DNA from: an uncultured Schlesneria sp.
GTDB lineage: Bacteria > Planctomycetota > Planctomycetia > Planctomycetales > Planctomycetaceae
Assembly: GCA_903834925.1 (NCBI GenBank)
Contig: CAILLA010000091.1
Span: 53,412 to 117,411 of the forward strand
Direction of reading: 5' to 3'
DNA length: 64,000 nt
The position numbers were made by a program, and so were the translations under genes. Each line of letters starts with the position of its first letter. Position 1 is the first letter of the stretch. This document shows positions 34,403 through 42,318 of this stretch, in pieces. Under the pieces are notes generated by a model. It ran no database searches. It worked only from the letters and a program-made list of their open reading frames with translations, and was not told where the DNA came from.

Positions 34403-35470
34403 ATGCTGACTGAAACTGAGTTGCTGCAACGAATTCGGGCACTGAAAGACCCTGAAATCGGCCGGACTTTGCAAGAACTCGACATGCTGAAAGGGGTGCA
34501 ACTGACCGGAAACGCCCTCAAAGTCAAAATCGAACTTCCGACTCATGCGTATCCTCGCAGGGAACGAATCACCGAAGCCATTCGAGCCGCTGCGCAACAG
34601 GGAAATTCTGACCTCGGCACAGTCGACGTCGAATTCAGTGCGGTTGTACGAGGAAAAATGTCGGGCGGTGCGATCGGCCTGCGTGCCAAAAATGTAATCG
34701 CTGTTGGCAGCGGCAAAGGGGGCGTTGGGAAAAGCACTGTGGCAGCGTCCCTCGCATACGGGCTTAAAACCCTCGGTTGCCAGGTCGGATTGATGGATGC
34801 CGATGTCTATGGACCAAGTATCCCCCACATGGTCGGATCGATCGATCGCCCCACAGCAATGAAAGTGACGACCGAATCGGGTGAAGAAATCGAGCGAATC
34901 CAGCCCGCAATGGTCGATGGCATTAAAGTCATCTCGATGGGATATTTCCTGAAGCCCGACCAGGCGGTCATTTGGCGCGGCCCCCTGCTCCACCGAGCCA
35001 TCACTCAATTCTTGAAAGACACGGACTGGGGCGACTTGGATTACTTGATCATCGACCTGCCTCCCGGCACGGGCGATGTGTCATTGACGTTGTCTCAGCT
35101 TCTCGGACTGGCTGGTGCCGTCGTCGTCTGCACACCCCAACAGGTGGCGTTGCTCGACGCCATCAAGGCCATCAGCATGTTCAACCAGGTCAAGATCCCG
35201 CTACTGGGTATCGTAGAAAACATGACGGGCGAGATTTTTGGACGAGGCGGAGCCAAATCGAAAGCCGAAGAACTTGGCATCCCATTCCTCGGTGAATTAC
35301 CGATTGAAGTCGGCATCCGCATGCGAGGTGATGCTGGCCGCATTGCGACTTTGTTCTCTGAAGAAAATCCTTCGCGAGCACCGCTGATCAACATCTGCGA
35401 ACAAGTCGCGATGCAGGTCGCCAAGCAACTACTGATTGCCCCCAAAATGCCGACGCTCGAGATTCTTTGA
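34403..35470 (+). CDS. mrp: Mrp/ApbC (NBP35-like) ATP-binding iron-sulfur carrier protein
   Basis: 355 aa from the ATG at 34403. The N-terminal MIP18/DUF59 domain (1-85) precedes a deviant Walker A ('VGSGKGGVGKST', 102-112). Then come 'GLMDADVYGPSIPHM', 'GYFLKPDQAVIWRGPLL' and 'YLIIDLPPGTGDVSLTL', all ApbC signatures. Mrp proteins carry 4Fe-4S clusters to target enzymes. In most members 'ENMSxFxCxxC' supplies the cluster cysteines; here the same position reads 'ENMTGEIFGRGG', so the CxxC pair is missing. ATPase residues are intact. The gene is monocistronic. Confidence 0.93.
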   Translation: MLTETELLQRIRALKDPEIGRTLQELDMLKGVQLTGNALKVKIELPTHAYPRRERITEAIRAAAQQGNSDLGTVDVEFSAVVRGKMSGGAIGLRAKNVIAVGSGKGGVGKSTVAASLAYGLKTLGCQVGLMDADVYGPSIPHMVGSIDRPTAMKVTTESGEEIERIQPAMVDGIKVISMGYFLKPDQAVIWRGPLLHRAITQFLKDTDWGDLDYLIIDLPPGTGDVSLTLSQLLGLAGAVVVCTPQQVALLDAIKAISMFNQVKIPLLGIVENMTGEIFGRGGAKSKAEELGIPFLGELPIEVGIRMRGDAGRIATLFSEENPSRAPLINICEQVAMQVAKQLLIAPKMPTLEIL

Positions 35471-35516
35471 CCAATGGGGTCAATGTTATTCAAACGGTGA
35501 GCGGAGAATTCGAAAG

Positions 35517-35584
35517 GGCGAGACTCCCGCCGAGCCGCCAAGTCGACGCGCATACCGACTTCTCGGCTCGGCCGGGGCTTCGCC
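35517..35584. repeat. Imperfect inverted repeat (GGCGAGACTCCCGCCGAGCCG type)
   Basis: GGCGAGACTCCCGCCGAGCCG and CGGCTCGGCCGGGGCTTCGCC pair at about 17 of 21 positions around a short centre. It occurs between convergent mrp and the secretion-ATPase gene and is followed by GCCGGCGTTTTT, so it may terminate both. Confidence 0.6.
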
Positions 35585-35629
35585 TTGCCGGCGTTTTTGA
35601 CAAATTAATAATCAAACTAAACGAGCAAA

Positions 35630-36856
35630 CTAAAGGTCGAGTCCCAACTGATCCGTGGGCAATTCCCGAAGTATTTCTTCAGTACTCGTCACGCCCATCG
35701 CAACCTTGACCATTGCCGACCGGCGGAATTCGAGCATCCCTTGCTGAATCGCGAAGGTTTGCAGTTCTTCACTGCTGCAGCCTTTCGCGACCAATTGCCT
35801 GAGAGCCTTGTTGAACACCATCAACTCGACAATCGCGGTGCGTCCGGAATAACCCTGCTGTAAGCAGGCTTCACATGATCCGGGTCCAAAAATGTAGGTC
35901 CCGAAACCTGGATCAAGGAACGATTGGACGTCGCTGAACGTATCGGGTGATTCGCTGATGTCATACGCGACACGACATTTCTGGCAAAGAGTCCGAACCA
36001 ATCGCTGAGCCACAACGCCGAGCAGGCAGTTTGAAAGAAAGTAACGATTGACGCCTAATGCGGCCATACTTTGAACCGCACCTGCGGCAACAGGCGAATG
36101 CAATGTTGAAAGAACAACCGTTCCACTGTTCGCCGCACGCACCGCCGTCGCAGCGGTCTCTTCGTCGCGAATCTCACCGACCATAATGACATCGGGTGAT
36201 TGTCGCAGAACATTCCGCAGCAATTCAGGAAAATCGAGTCCGATCTTGGTGTTCGCCTGAGATTGGCGCAAACCCGGAACGGCATATTCGACAGGATCTT
36301 CGAGAGTGTTAATTTTTCGAGTGCCATCATTCAGGTATTGAACGGCGGCATAGAGCGTCGTTGTTTTCCCGGTTCCTGTCGGCCCAGTTACCAGAATGAG
36401 GCCGCTGGGATTATTCAGCATCGCCTGCATTTTGTTTAACTCAACCCGAGTTAAACCGATTTGCTCCAGCGTTCGCAGACCAAATTTTCTGTCGAGCAAC
36501 CGCGCGGCAACATCTTCGCCATACAGCGTAGGAATGATGTTGATTCGCAGATCGATGACACGGTCGCCAACGGTCTGAATCCGACGTCCTTCGTGCGGCC
36601 TGCGGCGGTCACCCAGATCGATACCCGCTTCCGCCTTCATCAGAGTAATAACAGATCGACCTGTCTCCAGCGGAAGCGCGGCCACGGTCTCGATTCCACC
36701 CATGCGACGAAAGGCGACGCGAATTCCTGTCTCTTCCGCTAAAAGGAAGAGATCACTCACGTGCAGATCAGCGGCCCGCTCAATAACGGCAGTCAGCACC
36801 TGCCCCGGAGCCATGTTTGTAAAAAAATCACCAGCGAAGCGACCATCATATCCCAT
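35630..36856 (-). CDS. GspE/PilB-type secretion or pilus ATPase, short form
   Basis: A 408-aa hexameric ATPase of the type II secretion/type IV pilus family. It has N2-like 'DLFLLAEETGIRVAFRRMG', Walker A 'VTGPTGTGKTT' (158-167), the Asp box 'INTLEDPVEYAVPGL', Walker B 'PDVIMVGEIRDEETA', the His box 'TVVLSTLHSP', and the zinc-binding CQKC and CEAC pairs typical of GspE/PilB. The N1 domain (about 150 residues) that docks to GspL/PilM-like partners is missing. It follows the STAS gene with no gap, which is unusual. No other pilus gene is close. Confidence 0.9.
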   Translation of the reverse strand: MGYDGRFAGDFFTNMAPGQVLTAVIERAADLHVSDLFLLAEETGIRVAFRRMGGIETVAALPLETGRSVITLMKAEAGIDLGDRRRPHEGRRIQTVGDRVIDLRINIIPTLYGEDVAARLLDRKFGLRTLEQIGLTRVELNKMQAMLNNPSGLILVTGPTGTGKTTTLYAAVQYLNDGTRKINTLEDPVEYAVPGLRQSQANTKIGLDFPELLRNVLRQSPDVIMVGEIRDEETAATAVRAANSGTVVLSTLHSPVAAGAVQSMAALGVNRYFLSNCLLGVVAQRLVRTLCQKCRVAYDISESPDTFSDVQSFLDPGFGTYIFGPGSCEACLQQGYSGRTAIVELMVFNKALRQLVAKGCSSEELQTFAIQQGMLEFRRSAMVKVAMGVTSTEEILRELPTDQLGLDL

Positions 36857-37219
36857 TTAGGCCACCTCTCCCTGTCCTTGAGCAAGTTGCAAAGCGGATG
36901 TCGTATCGGCCGCAATTTGAAAGATACTATTCAACTTGAGCAATGCAATCACATTCGATGCCACGGGTTGCAGGGAATGAATCACCAGTTTTCCACCCTG
37001 TTCGCGGAAACGCTTGTGCGAACCGAGCAGCCAGCCAATGCACATCGAATCGAGATAATTCGAATCCTGCATATCTAACAGAACAGTCTTCTGATACGCA
37101 TTCGGCCCCAAAATCGCTCGAAAAGGGTCCAGAGGTGGCGAAATGTCCGCTTGCACTAAAGCCCCGGCGATCGCGACCTGCACGACCTGTCCCTGGTCTT
37201 CCTTGATTGAAAACTTCAT
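36857..37219 (-). CDS. STAS-domain protein (anti-sigma-factor-antagonist-like)
   Basis: 120 aa consisting of one STAS domain. The phosphorylation loop is 'LLDMQDSNYLDSMCIGWLLGSHKRF', with serine in the D-S context as in SpoIIAA-type proteins. The C-terminal 'GGKLVIHSLQPVASNVIALLKLNSIFQI' completes the fold. Such proteins switch partners when phosphorylated by a serine kinase. The stop codon abuts the ATG of the GspE-like ATPase gene, so the pair is translationally linked. No RsbW-type kinase is in the window. Confidence 0.88.
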   Translation of the reverse strand: MKFSIKEDQGQVVQVAIAGALVQADISPPLDPFRAILGPNAYQKTVLLDMQDSNYLDSMCIGWLLGSHKRFREQGGKLVIHSLQPVASNVIALLKLNSIFQIAADTTSALQLAQGQGEVA

Positions 37220-37324
37220 GAAGGATTAGCCCGAGAGAATGATAAAATTTTGGTGGAGTTGAACCGATCACTCTACCGACGACGGAGTTCTCCATCAAGA
37301 CAGTGAGCGAGTCCGCTCGCTCAA

Positions 37325-37425
37325 TCTTCACAAATCTGGTGGGCTGTCTGGATTTCGAATCTCGGATTCGTCAAGAACTCGATTCCATAAGTCTCGAACT
37401 TTTAACCGGTCAGCCCAATCCGATA
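37325..37425 (-). pseudogene. C-terminal scrap of a nucleotidyltransferase-like gene
   Basis: In the frame after the 82-aa gene the DNA reads 'VISDWADRLKVRDLWNRVL' then 'DESEIRNPDSPPDL' and a stop. This resembles the extreme C-terminus ('W-A-x-x-L-x-V-x-D-L-x-x-R-x-L') of the nucleotidyltransferase family usually encoded next to such 82-aa genes. No start or catalytic GSxxxD region is left, so it seems to be the rest of a deleted partner gene. The identification is tentative because only about 30 residues remain. Confidence 0.4.
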
Positions 37426-37674
37426 TCACTGACCATCTCGCTCAAGGCGTTTTCGATATCCAGCAGCCAAGTCTTTTCCAAAGTTCATTTCGACAAAATG
37501 AACGGCCACGTCTCGTTCAGTGTATTCCGGGTGACGGTCACGAATCCCTTGTTTGCTCAGCGACACGACGGTGGCTGTTAGAGAATTCACAAGCGATAGT
37601 TTTTGTGGCGCCGACATGCAGCGAAGTAGTTCGCGTTGGACGGTTTCGGCTTCAGGGTGAGTATCGGTCAACAT
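37426..37674 (-). CDS. Small conserved protein, probable antitoxin-like partner of a nucleotidyltransferase
   Basis: 82 aa starting at an ATG with GGAAGG upstream. The pattern 'HPEAETVQRELLRCMSAPQKLSLVNSLTATVVSLSKQGIRDRHP', then 'RDVAVHFVEMNFGKDLA', fits a small helical family. In planctomycetes, cyanobacteria and Chloroflexi it is encoded ahead of a nucleotidyltransferase. Here the following gene is reduced to a scrap. The role is inferred from that genomic habit (two-gene toxin-antitoxin-like modules), not from motifs. Confidence 0.6.
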   Translation of the reverse strand: MLTDTHPEAETVQRELLRCMSAPQKLSLVNSLTATVVSLSKQGIRDRHPEYTERDVAVHFVEMNFGKDLAAGYRKRLERDGQ

Positions 37675-37821
37675 CAAATCGCCTTCCGTAGATCCAACAC
37701 CCTAACCTACTCGCCTCGCTGAATCGATTCTCGTTTGAGTATACCGCGTGAGCAGATGAGTGTGAATTTCGAAATGAATGAGGAATTCCCTCTCTTAATC
37801 CGAGGACCACGGCCAGCGGCA

Positions 37822-38664
37822 TCACTGACCGAGCAAAAGTTCGACCCCCTCCCTCACCCATCCGCTGTGCCAGTCATGCTTGCGTTCGGGACCGTCGCGA
37901 TACTCGTGAGCGACTTTCAACTTCTCCATAATGGCATGAGCCTGCACATGTTCGGCCCGGAAATTCCCGTACCCAAGCAGCACCAACCGCTTCTCCGCCT
38001 CGTTTGAAAACTTGTCTGAGTTGTCTTCCAGCAGCTTGCTGACCCGGTAATTTTCAAAGTTTTCAGCCGTGCCGAAAATGTCTCCGCTGCCATACATCCC
38101 CGGCTTGGCCATCATCAGTGGAGCGTCCCATGCAATCGCCTTTCCGAAAAGATCTGGATTTCGCAGTAGTAACGACCACGCCCCCCAGCCAGACTTACTG
38201 AAACCGAGCAACTTTCGCCCATCGGCCTCAGCTCGCACAGGATAATTCGTATCGATGAACGGAACGACAACCTTAATGAAAAAACTCTCCTGACGGATTG
38301 CTAAATTCGTCGGATGGTCGGCGTACCACGGCAGATGAGAAAACGTTGGAGACACAAACACAGCCCCGAACTTGTTGTGAAGGTCGAGTTTCTTAACCTC
38401 GCTTAGCCCGTCCCCGTACCGGCTCTCGGTTCCGGCTTCTACTGGCAGCAAATAGACCACGCGGTATTTTTGATCGTTCGACAACGCTTCAGGCTGAAGC
38501 ACTCGAATCACCGTCGTCCCGGCCTGATATGACGACTGCACCTCGTGAACAAGAATGCCTGTGTCATCTCGCCTAGCCTTGGATGTAGTTTCGGTCTCGT
38601 CGGCCCGAAGACTGCAATCAACGATGGCGCCGACCATCAGAAAAAGAGCCGATACTCTGTTCAT
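37822..38664 (-). CDS. Exported alpha/beta hydrolase, esterase D/tannase-like
   Basis: 280 aa with a signal peptide (MNRVSALFLMVGAIVDCSLRA). The esterase pattern is 'YRVVYLLPVEAG' on an early core strand, 'VVVPFIDTNYPV', the nucleophile segment 'KLLGFSKSGWGAWSLLLRNP' with Ser156, 'AIAWDAPLMM', and the catalytic His in 'HDWHSGWV'. The elbow is GFSKSG, with Ser where the last Gly of GxSxG is usual. Such exported enzymes hydrolyse carbohydrate esters or peptides. GAGGAAGAATT precedes the ATG. Confidence 0.78.
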   Translation of the reverse strand: MNRVSALFLMVGAIVDCSLRADETETTSKARRDDTGILVHEVQSSYQAGTTVIRVLQPEALSNDQKYRVVYLLPVEAGTESRYGDGLSEVKKLDLHNKFGAVFVSPTFSHLPWYADHPTNLAIRQESFFIKVVVPFIDTNYPVRAEADGRKLLGFSKSGWGAWSLLLRNPDLFGKAIAWDAPLMMAKPGMYGSGDIFGTAENFENYRVSKLLEDNSDKFSNEAEKRLVLLGYGNFRAEHVQAHAIMEKLKVAHEYRDGPERKHDWHSGWVREGVELLLGQ

Positions 38665-38707
38665 AATTCTTCCTCAGGCACGACGACGAAACCATCCACG
38701 ACGTGTG

Positions 38708-39187
38708 TTAGATGACTGGCAAACACAGCACGTCTGTCTTGACGGAATTTGCGATAAAACACTCTTTATGTGCCTCGTCGTGGAATTGGTGGATTTCTTC
38801 CACAGACGGGACCTTGTTCCTGGCGAAGACCGCGGTTGGACGAAGAGTGACAACCGTAATCGCCAGCTGGCCATCATCGTTTTTTTCCATGATCCCTTCC
38901 GCATCGTCTCGATAGTTTTCGACCACAAACCCTCGCTTGGCAGCGATTGAAAGAAACCACAGCATGTGGCAACTCGACAAACTCGCGACGAACGCCTCTT
39001 CCGGGTCCACTCCTGTCGGGTCCGACATCGGGACCGGAACAACCTGAGGCGACGACGATGCAAGAACGACCGTGCCACCATCGAAATACCAATGATGGCT
39101 TCTACTGTAGGTACTATCGGTTACTGTCACTCCTCTTCGTTCCCAGACGACCGTCGCGTTGTGTTTTGTTGCGGAATGTGAAGTCAC
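38708..39187 (-). CDS. OsmC-family peroxide-detoxifying protein
   Basis: About 159 aa from a GTG at 39187 with AAGG upstream; a TTG 16 codons earlier is also open. OsmC/Ohr proteins reduce organic hydroperoxides with two cysteines, both visible: Cys73 in 'FVASLSSCHMLWFL' and Cys143 in 'AHKECFIANSV'. 'DPTGVDPEEAFVASLSSC' is the family's central helix. The enzyme is cytoplasmic. It is monocistronic. Confidence 0.88.
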   Translation of the reverse strand: MTSHSATKHNATVVWERRGVTVTDSTYSRSHHWYFDGGTVVLASSSPQVVPVPMSDPTGVDPEEAFVASLSSCHMLWFLSIAAKRGFVVENYRDDAEGIMEKNDDGQLAITVVTLRPTAVFARNKVPSVEEIHQFHDEAHKECFIANSVKTDVLCLPVI

Positions 39188-39386
39188 AATTCGTCTTACC
39201 TTACGAAGGGCCAAGCGAAGATTGACTGACGACAAATCGGGCGCTCATTCGATGCTTCATCGAGCGTACGCGAGATTCCGTAATAATGCCAATTCAAGCG
39301 ATGCCTCAAAAGTTGTTGCTTCGTTTTCGACAGGCAAGAAGTTGGTGTCTGCCAACTCAGAAAAGTCCCGCCACCAAGCAACCCTG

Positions 39387-39899
39387 TCAGGGATTTGCTT
39401 TTTCGGATTCATCGGCAGGGGCTGCATCCCCTTCGACTGCTGGTACAACGACATTCTCTTTAACGGGTTTTGAAATGTCCTCCTTCGCCGGTTGAGAACT
39501 TCCAGGGATCAGCGAGTTAAAGACCCGTACCGCTTCGGGATCGCTGCGTTCGGCCGAAACTACGTACGTTCCGACGGCCGCTCCCCCTTTCGCATAGTGC
39601 CCGATAGCAACTCCTCCAAACGCCAGATATCCGATCGCCACGCCGCCGAGGATGATGCCACCAAGCGAAACTCCTCCCACACCGATTGCACCCAACGAAA
39701 GGCCGCCAATGGCGATACCACCCCCGGCGATCCCCCCGATCGCGATTAATCCGGTCGCCACATCACCAATGGCAATGATTCCGCGTGCCCATCCTCGTGT
39801 TTCTCCCGTGGAAGCATCCGGTCCGCAGGCAATTGCCAGCAGTGGCAAGCCGAGCAGTTTGACAGACGTAGCATAGCGAACCGTTTTTTTCTGACGCAT
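39387..39899 (-). CDS. Glycine/isoleucine-rich repeat membrane protein
   Basis: 170 aa. After a basic N-terminus and 'KLLGLPLLAIACGPD', the centre (about 35-120) is an almost unbroken series of five- to seven-residue G-(I/L/V)-(A/S)-(I/L)-G-G units such as GLIAIGG, GGIAIGG, LSLGAIG. The tail is Lys/Glu/Pro-rich. Similar repeats are found at the end of other planctomycete and Bacillus membrane proteins as membrane-inserted or beta-structured segments; the function is unknown. An AAAGGA site precedes the ATG. Confidence 0.75.
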   Translation of the reverse strand: MRQKKTVRYATSVKLLGLPLLAIACGPDASTGETRGWARGIIAIGDVATGLIAIGGIAGGGIAIGGLSLGAIGVGGVSLGGIILGGVAIGYLAFGGVAIGHYAKGGAAVGTYVVSAERSDPEAVRVFNSLIPGSSQPAKEDISKPVKENVVVPAVEGDAAPADESEKANP

Positions 39900-40109
39900 G
39901 GCGCATTCCTTTGGAAAAGATCCTTTGGGAACGGCACATAATGAGTCAGCGATGCGGCATTTCCACAGCGGCCATCCTTAGACGTCCCGTAATCCCATCT
40001 GAAGAGTAACACATCGCCGATAGCAACAACGGAAATTCCGATTTCAATCTTTGCAAGACGACGGAAACTCTCAACAATCAAGAAGATTTTGACACGAAGG
40101 AGCCAATCC

Positions 40110-40307
40110 ATGTCGACAGATAATGTTGAAGAGCGTCTGACGCTTCTGGAACAAAAAATGCGCCGCCTCGAAAAGGTTGCGGGAAGCGAAACACGATGGT
40201 GGGAGCGAATCTCCGGAGCATTCAAGGGCGATCTGATTTACGCAGAAGCGATGAAACTAGCTCATGACGAGCGCCAAGCGGATCGTGGTGAGGAATCCGC
40301 CGAATGA
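40110..40307 (+). CDS. Small coiled-coil protein, probable antitoxin of a PIN toxin pair
   Basis: 65 aa. 'VEERLTLLEQKMRRLEKVAG' predicts a coiled coil, followed by 'WWERISGAFKGDLIYAEAMKLAHDERQ', the typical toxin-binding tail of VapB-like proteins in planctomycetes. AAGGAG lies eight bases before the ATG. Its stop overlaps the start of the PIN-domain gene, as in toxin-antitoxin operons. The partner toxin is damaged. Confidence 0.75.
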   Translation: MSTDNVEERLTLLEQKMRRLEKVAGSETRWWERISGAFKGDLIYAEAMKLAHDERQADRGEESAE

Positions 40308-40579
40308 TTGTCCTCGACACGGATCACCTGAGTTGCCTTGAGTGGGGAAGTGATGAATCGGCCGCTCTTCGAGAAAGGCTTGCGGCTACGGTTGACCCGA
40401 CCATTGTTGTTTCAATCGTCAGCTACGAAGAACAAATGCGAGGTTGGATGGCATACCTCGCAAAAGTCCCGCAAGTAACGAAACAAGTCGAAAAGTCAGC
40501 GTTTCATTCCTTTGAATCAAGGCGTTCTTCTCGTTTTGACAAACAATTTCGATCGATGCATCATCTTCTCTTACGGTGA
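40304..40579 (+). pseudogene. Truncated PIN-domain (VapC-like) toxin gene
   Basis: 91 aa, whereas VapC-type proteins have about 130. The N-terminal half is intact: 'MIVLDTDHLSCLEW' with the first catalytic Asp and 'IVSYEEQMRGWMAYLAK' with the conserved Glu. After 'VTKQVE' the sequence breaks into unrelated residues and stops, so the third and fourth acidic residues (xxGxxDxxIA helix) are missing. An internal deletion is the simplest cause. The ribonuclease activity should be lost. Confidence 0.75.
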
Positions 40580-40620
40580 AGATAATGGTGATTCTGTCTA
40601 ATTCCAAAGGCAATGTCGGC

Positions 40621-41346
40621 ATGGAGAAGTCACAGATCCTCGAGACGATTCGGCGAATGGCAGCGACTAACGATGGCAAGGCGCCAGGGAGCCAGAAGTT
40701 CGAGTCTGAAACGGGGGCCACCAAAGCGGATTGGTATCCGAAATATTGGCTTCGGTGGGGCGATGCAATTCGCGAGGCCGGATGTGCTCCAAACACATTC
40801 ACTAAATCGTATGACGACGAATTCCTGATCCAAAAGTACGTCCAGCTTACGCGCGAACTTGGGCGATTTCCCATTGAAGGGGATCTCATAGTCAAACGCC
40901 GAGTCGACAAAACGTTCCCGAATCGAGAGTCGTTCCGTCGGCTCGGAACCAAGTCCGAACGCGCAGCGAAAATAATCGAGTACTGTAGCGCACGTGAGGG
41001 GTTTGAGGACGTCATTCCGCTCGTTAACGAACCAATCGACGCACGTTTGCCTGAATTGGATGGAACGTCAGATAAGCCCGCCGCAGGCTATGTTTATCTT
41101 TTAAAGCATGGCTCGCGCCGCGAGTACAAGATCGGCAGGACGTACAACCCAATGCGACGGGAGGGCGAGATCGCTGTTGAACTTCCATTGCCGCTTGACC
41201 CCATACACGTCATCAAGACTGACGACCCGGTGGGCATTTAAACATATTGGCATCGACGATTTGCCGATCAGCGTTTGAAAAACGAATGGTTCGCACTGAC
41301 GCCAGCTGACGTTCGAGCTTTCAAACGATGGAAGCGGATTTATTAG
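40621..41346 (+). pseudogene. GIY-YIG nuclease gene with a single in-frame stop
   Basis: The N-terminal part carries homing-endonuclease-associated helical units ('ILETIRRMAATNDGKAPGSQKF', 'WGDAIREAGCAPNTF'). Then comes a MUG113/T5orf172-like GIY-YIG domain: 'GYVYLLKHG', 'YKIGRTYNPMRR'. The open frame stops at TAA (41239-41241), but the same frame continues without interruption for 34 more codons as '[19 protein letters not shown]' and '[14 protein letters not shown]' to TAG at 41346. That is exactly the missing C-terminus of the domain, including the Glu that binds the catalytic metal. TAA stands where GAA is expected. One base change therefore truncated the nuclease. Confidence 0.85.
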
Positions 41347-41424
41347 ACTACGTGTGGTCCAACAAGTTCCACATTTGCAGCTCGTAGTGCTGACCTAATG
41401 GTTGTGGCACCTGTCGACTAAGCA

Positions 41425-42315
41425 TCACAACAATGGAGCCATTTTGAGATAAAAGTCTTGTTTCGCCAGGACCAGCACTACCGCCAGCGGAATTGCGACC
41501 AGCAATAATCTGAGTGATCCCACAAGCCACGACTTTCGATGCCTCAGCATGGGCATTTCGGTGACCCAGAGTAAGAGGGGGGCGAGTAGCAGCGTCAGCG
41601 CACAGACGGTCGAAAGACGGCCAAAAAACCGGCCGATGAACAGAATGCCGAATAACCCGACTACTCCGATTCCGATCGTCCCCAAAAGTCGGGTCCGCAT
41701 CCTCATCAACTCGGTCGCGACAGTCGTTCCTACGAGCGCTGCCGCTAACGGGATTGTCGCGGCGCCCCCTTTGATATAACCCGCCATCATGATCGTCAGG
41801 CCCGCAGACTGAGCTGTCATGGCAAGAGCCAGTGGAATCGAAATCCCTGGCGAACGCTCGGACAACAACGTCAGCAGTCGCCACACTCCGATCAACAAGA
41901 TGCTGCATAAAACCAGCTGAGCAGCCGACTGCCATCGGTCCAGATCACTGCCAGGGCCGTTCAAGTAAACGGAACCGTGTAGAAGAATTCGCGGTGCTGC
42001 GGCAGCCAGACAGATTCGCATCAACCAGGCGACCGATCGCGGGATGTACGGGAACCCGGCGATCAGTTCAACTCCAATCGCTGAGGGAACGATGATCAGT
42101 AGCAACCGGGCGAGGCCGTTTGCAGGAGGCCACGCCAATCTTAACGACAACACGTTGTAACCGACGACAAGGCCGAAACCGATCCCTAGGATCGATGCGA
42201 TATTCAACCGAGTGGCACTCGCAGGACGTGCCACTGCCAAGGTCACCAGTACCAACAATAAGCTGGCGATGACGGACGACGCCATCGCCAGCAGATAGAG
42301 CTTTGGATCGGGCAT
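41425..42315 (-). CDS. Multi-pass membrane protein, unknown
   Basis: A 296-aa protein with about nine hydrophobic helices spread over the whole length and short polar loops; no family motif is recognised. It follows the YceI gene with three bases between stop and ATG, so they share a transcript. In other bacteria YceI is often paired with a membrane cytochrome b561, but no heme histidine pattern is visible here. Confidence 0.75.
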   Translation of the reverse strand: MPDPKLYLLAMASSVIASLLLVLVTLAVARPASATRLNIASILGIGFGLVVGYNVLSLRLAWPPANGLARLLLIIVPSAIGVELIAGFPYIPRSVAWLMRICLAAAAPRILLHGSVYLNGPGSDLDRWQSAAQLVLCSILLIGVWRLLTLLSERSPGISIPLALAMTAQSAGLTIMMAGYIKGGAATIPLAAALVGTTVATELMRMRTRLLGTIGIGVVGLFGILFIGRFFGRLSTVCALTLLLAPLLLWVTEMPMLRHRKSWLVGSLRLLLVAIPLAVVLVLAKQDFYLKMAPLL

Positions 42316-42318
42316 CAG

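Noticed and set aside
40419..41015. 198-codon minus-strand frame opposite the PIN and GIY-YIG genes
   Set aside because: Low-complexity Ser/Arg composition and complementary to clear domain sequence on the plus strand.
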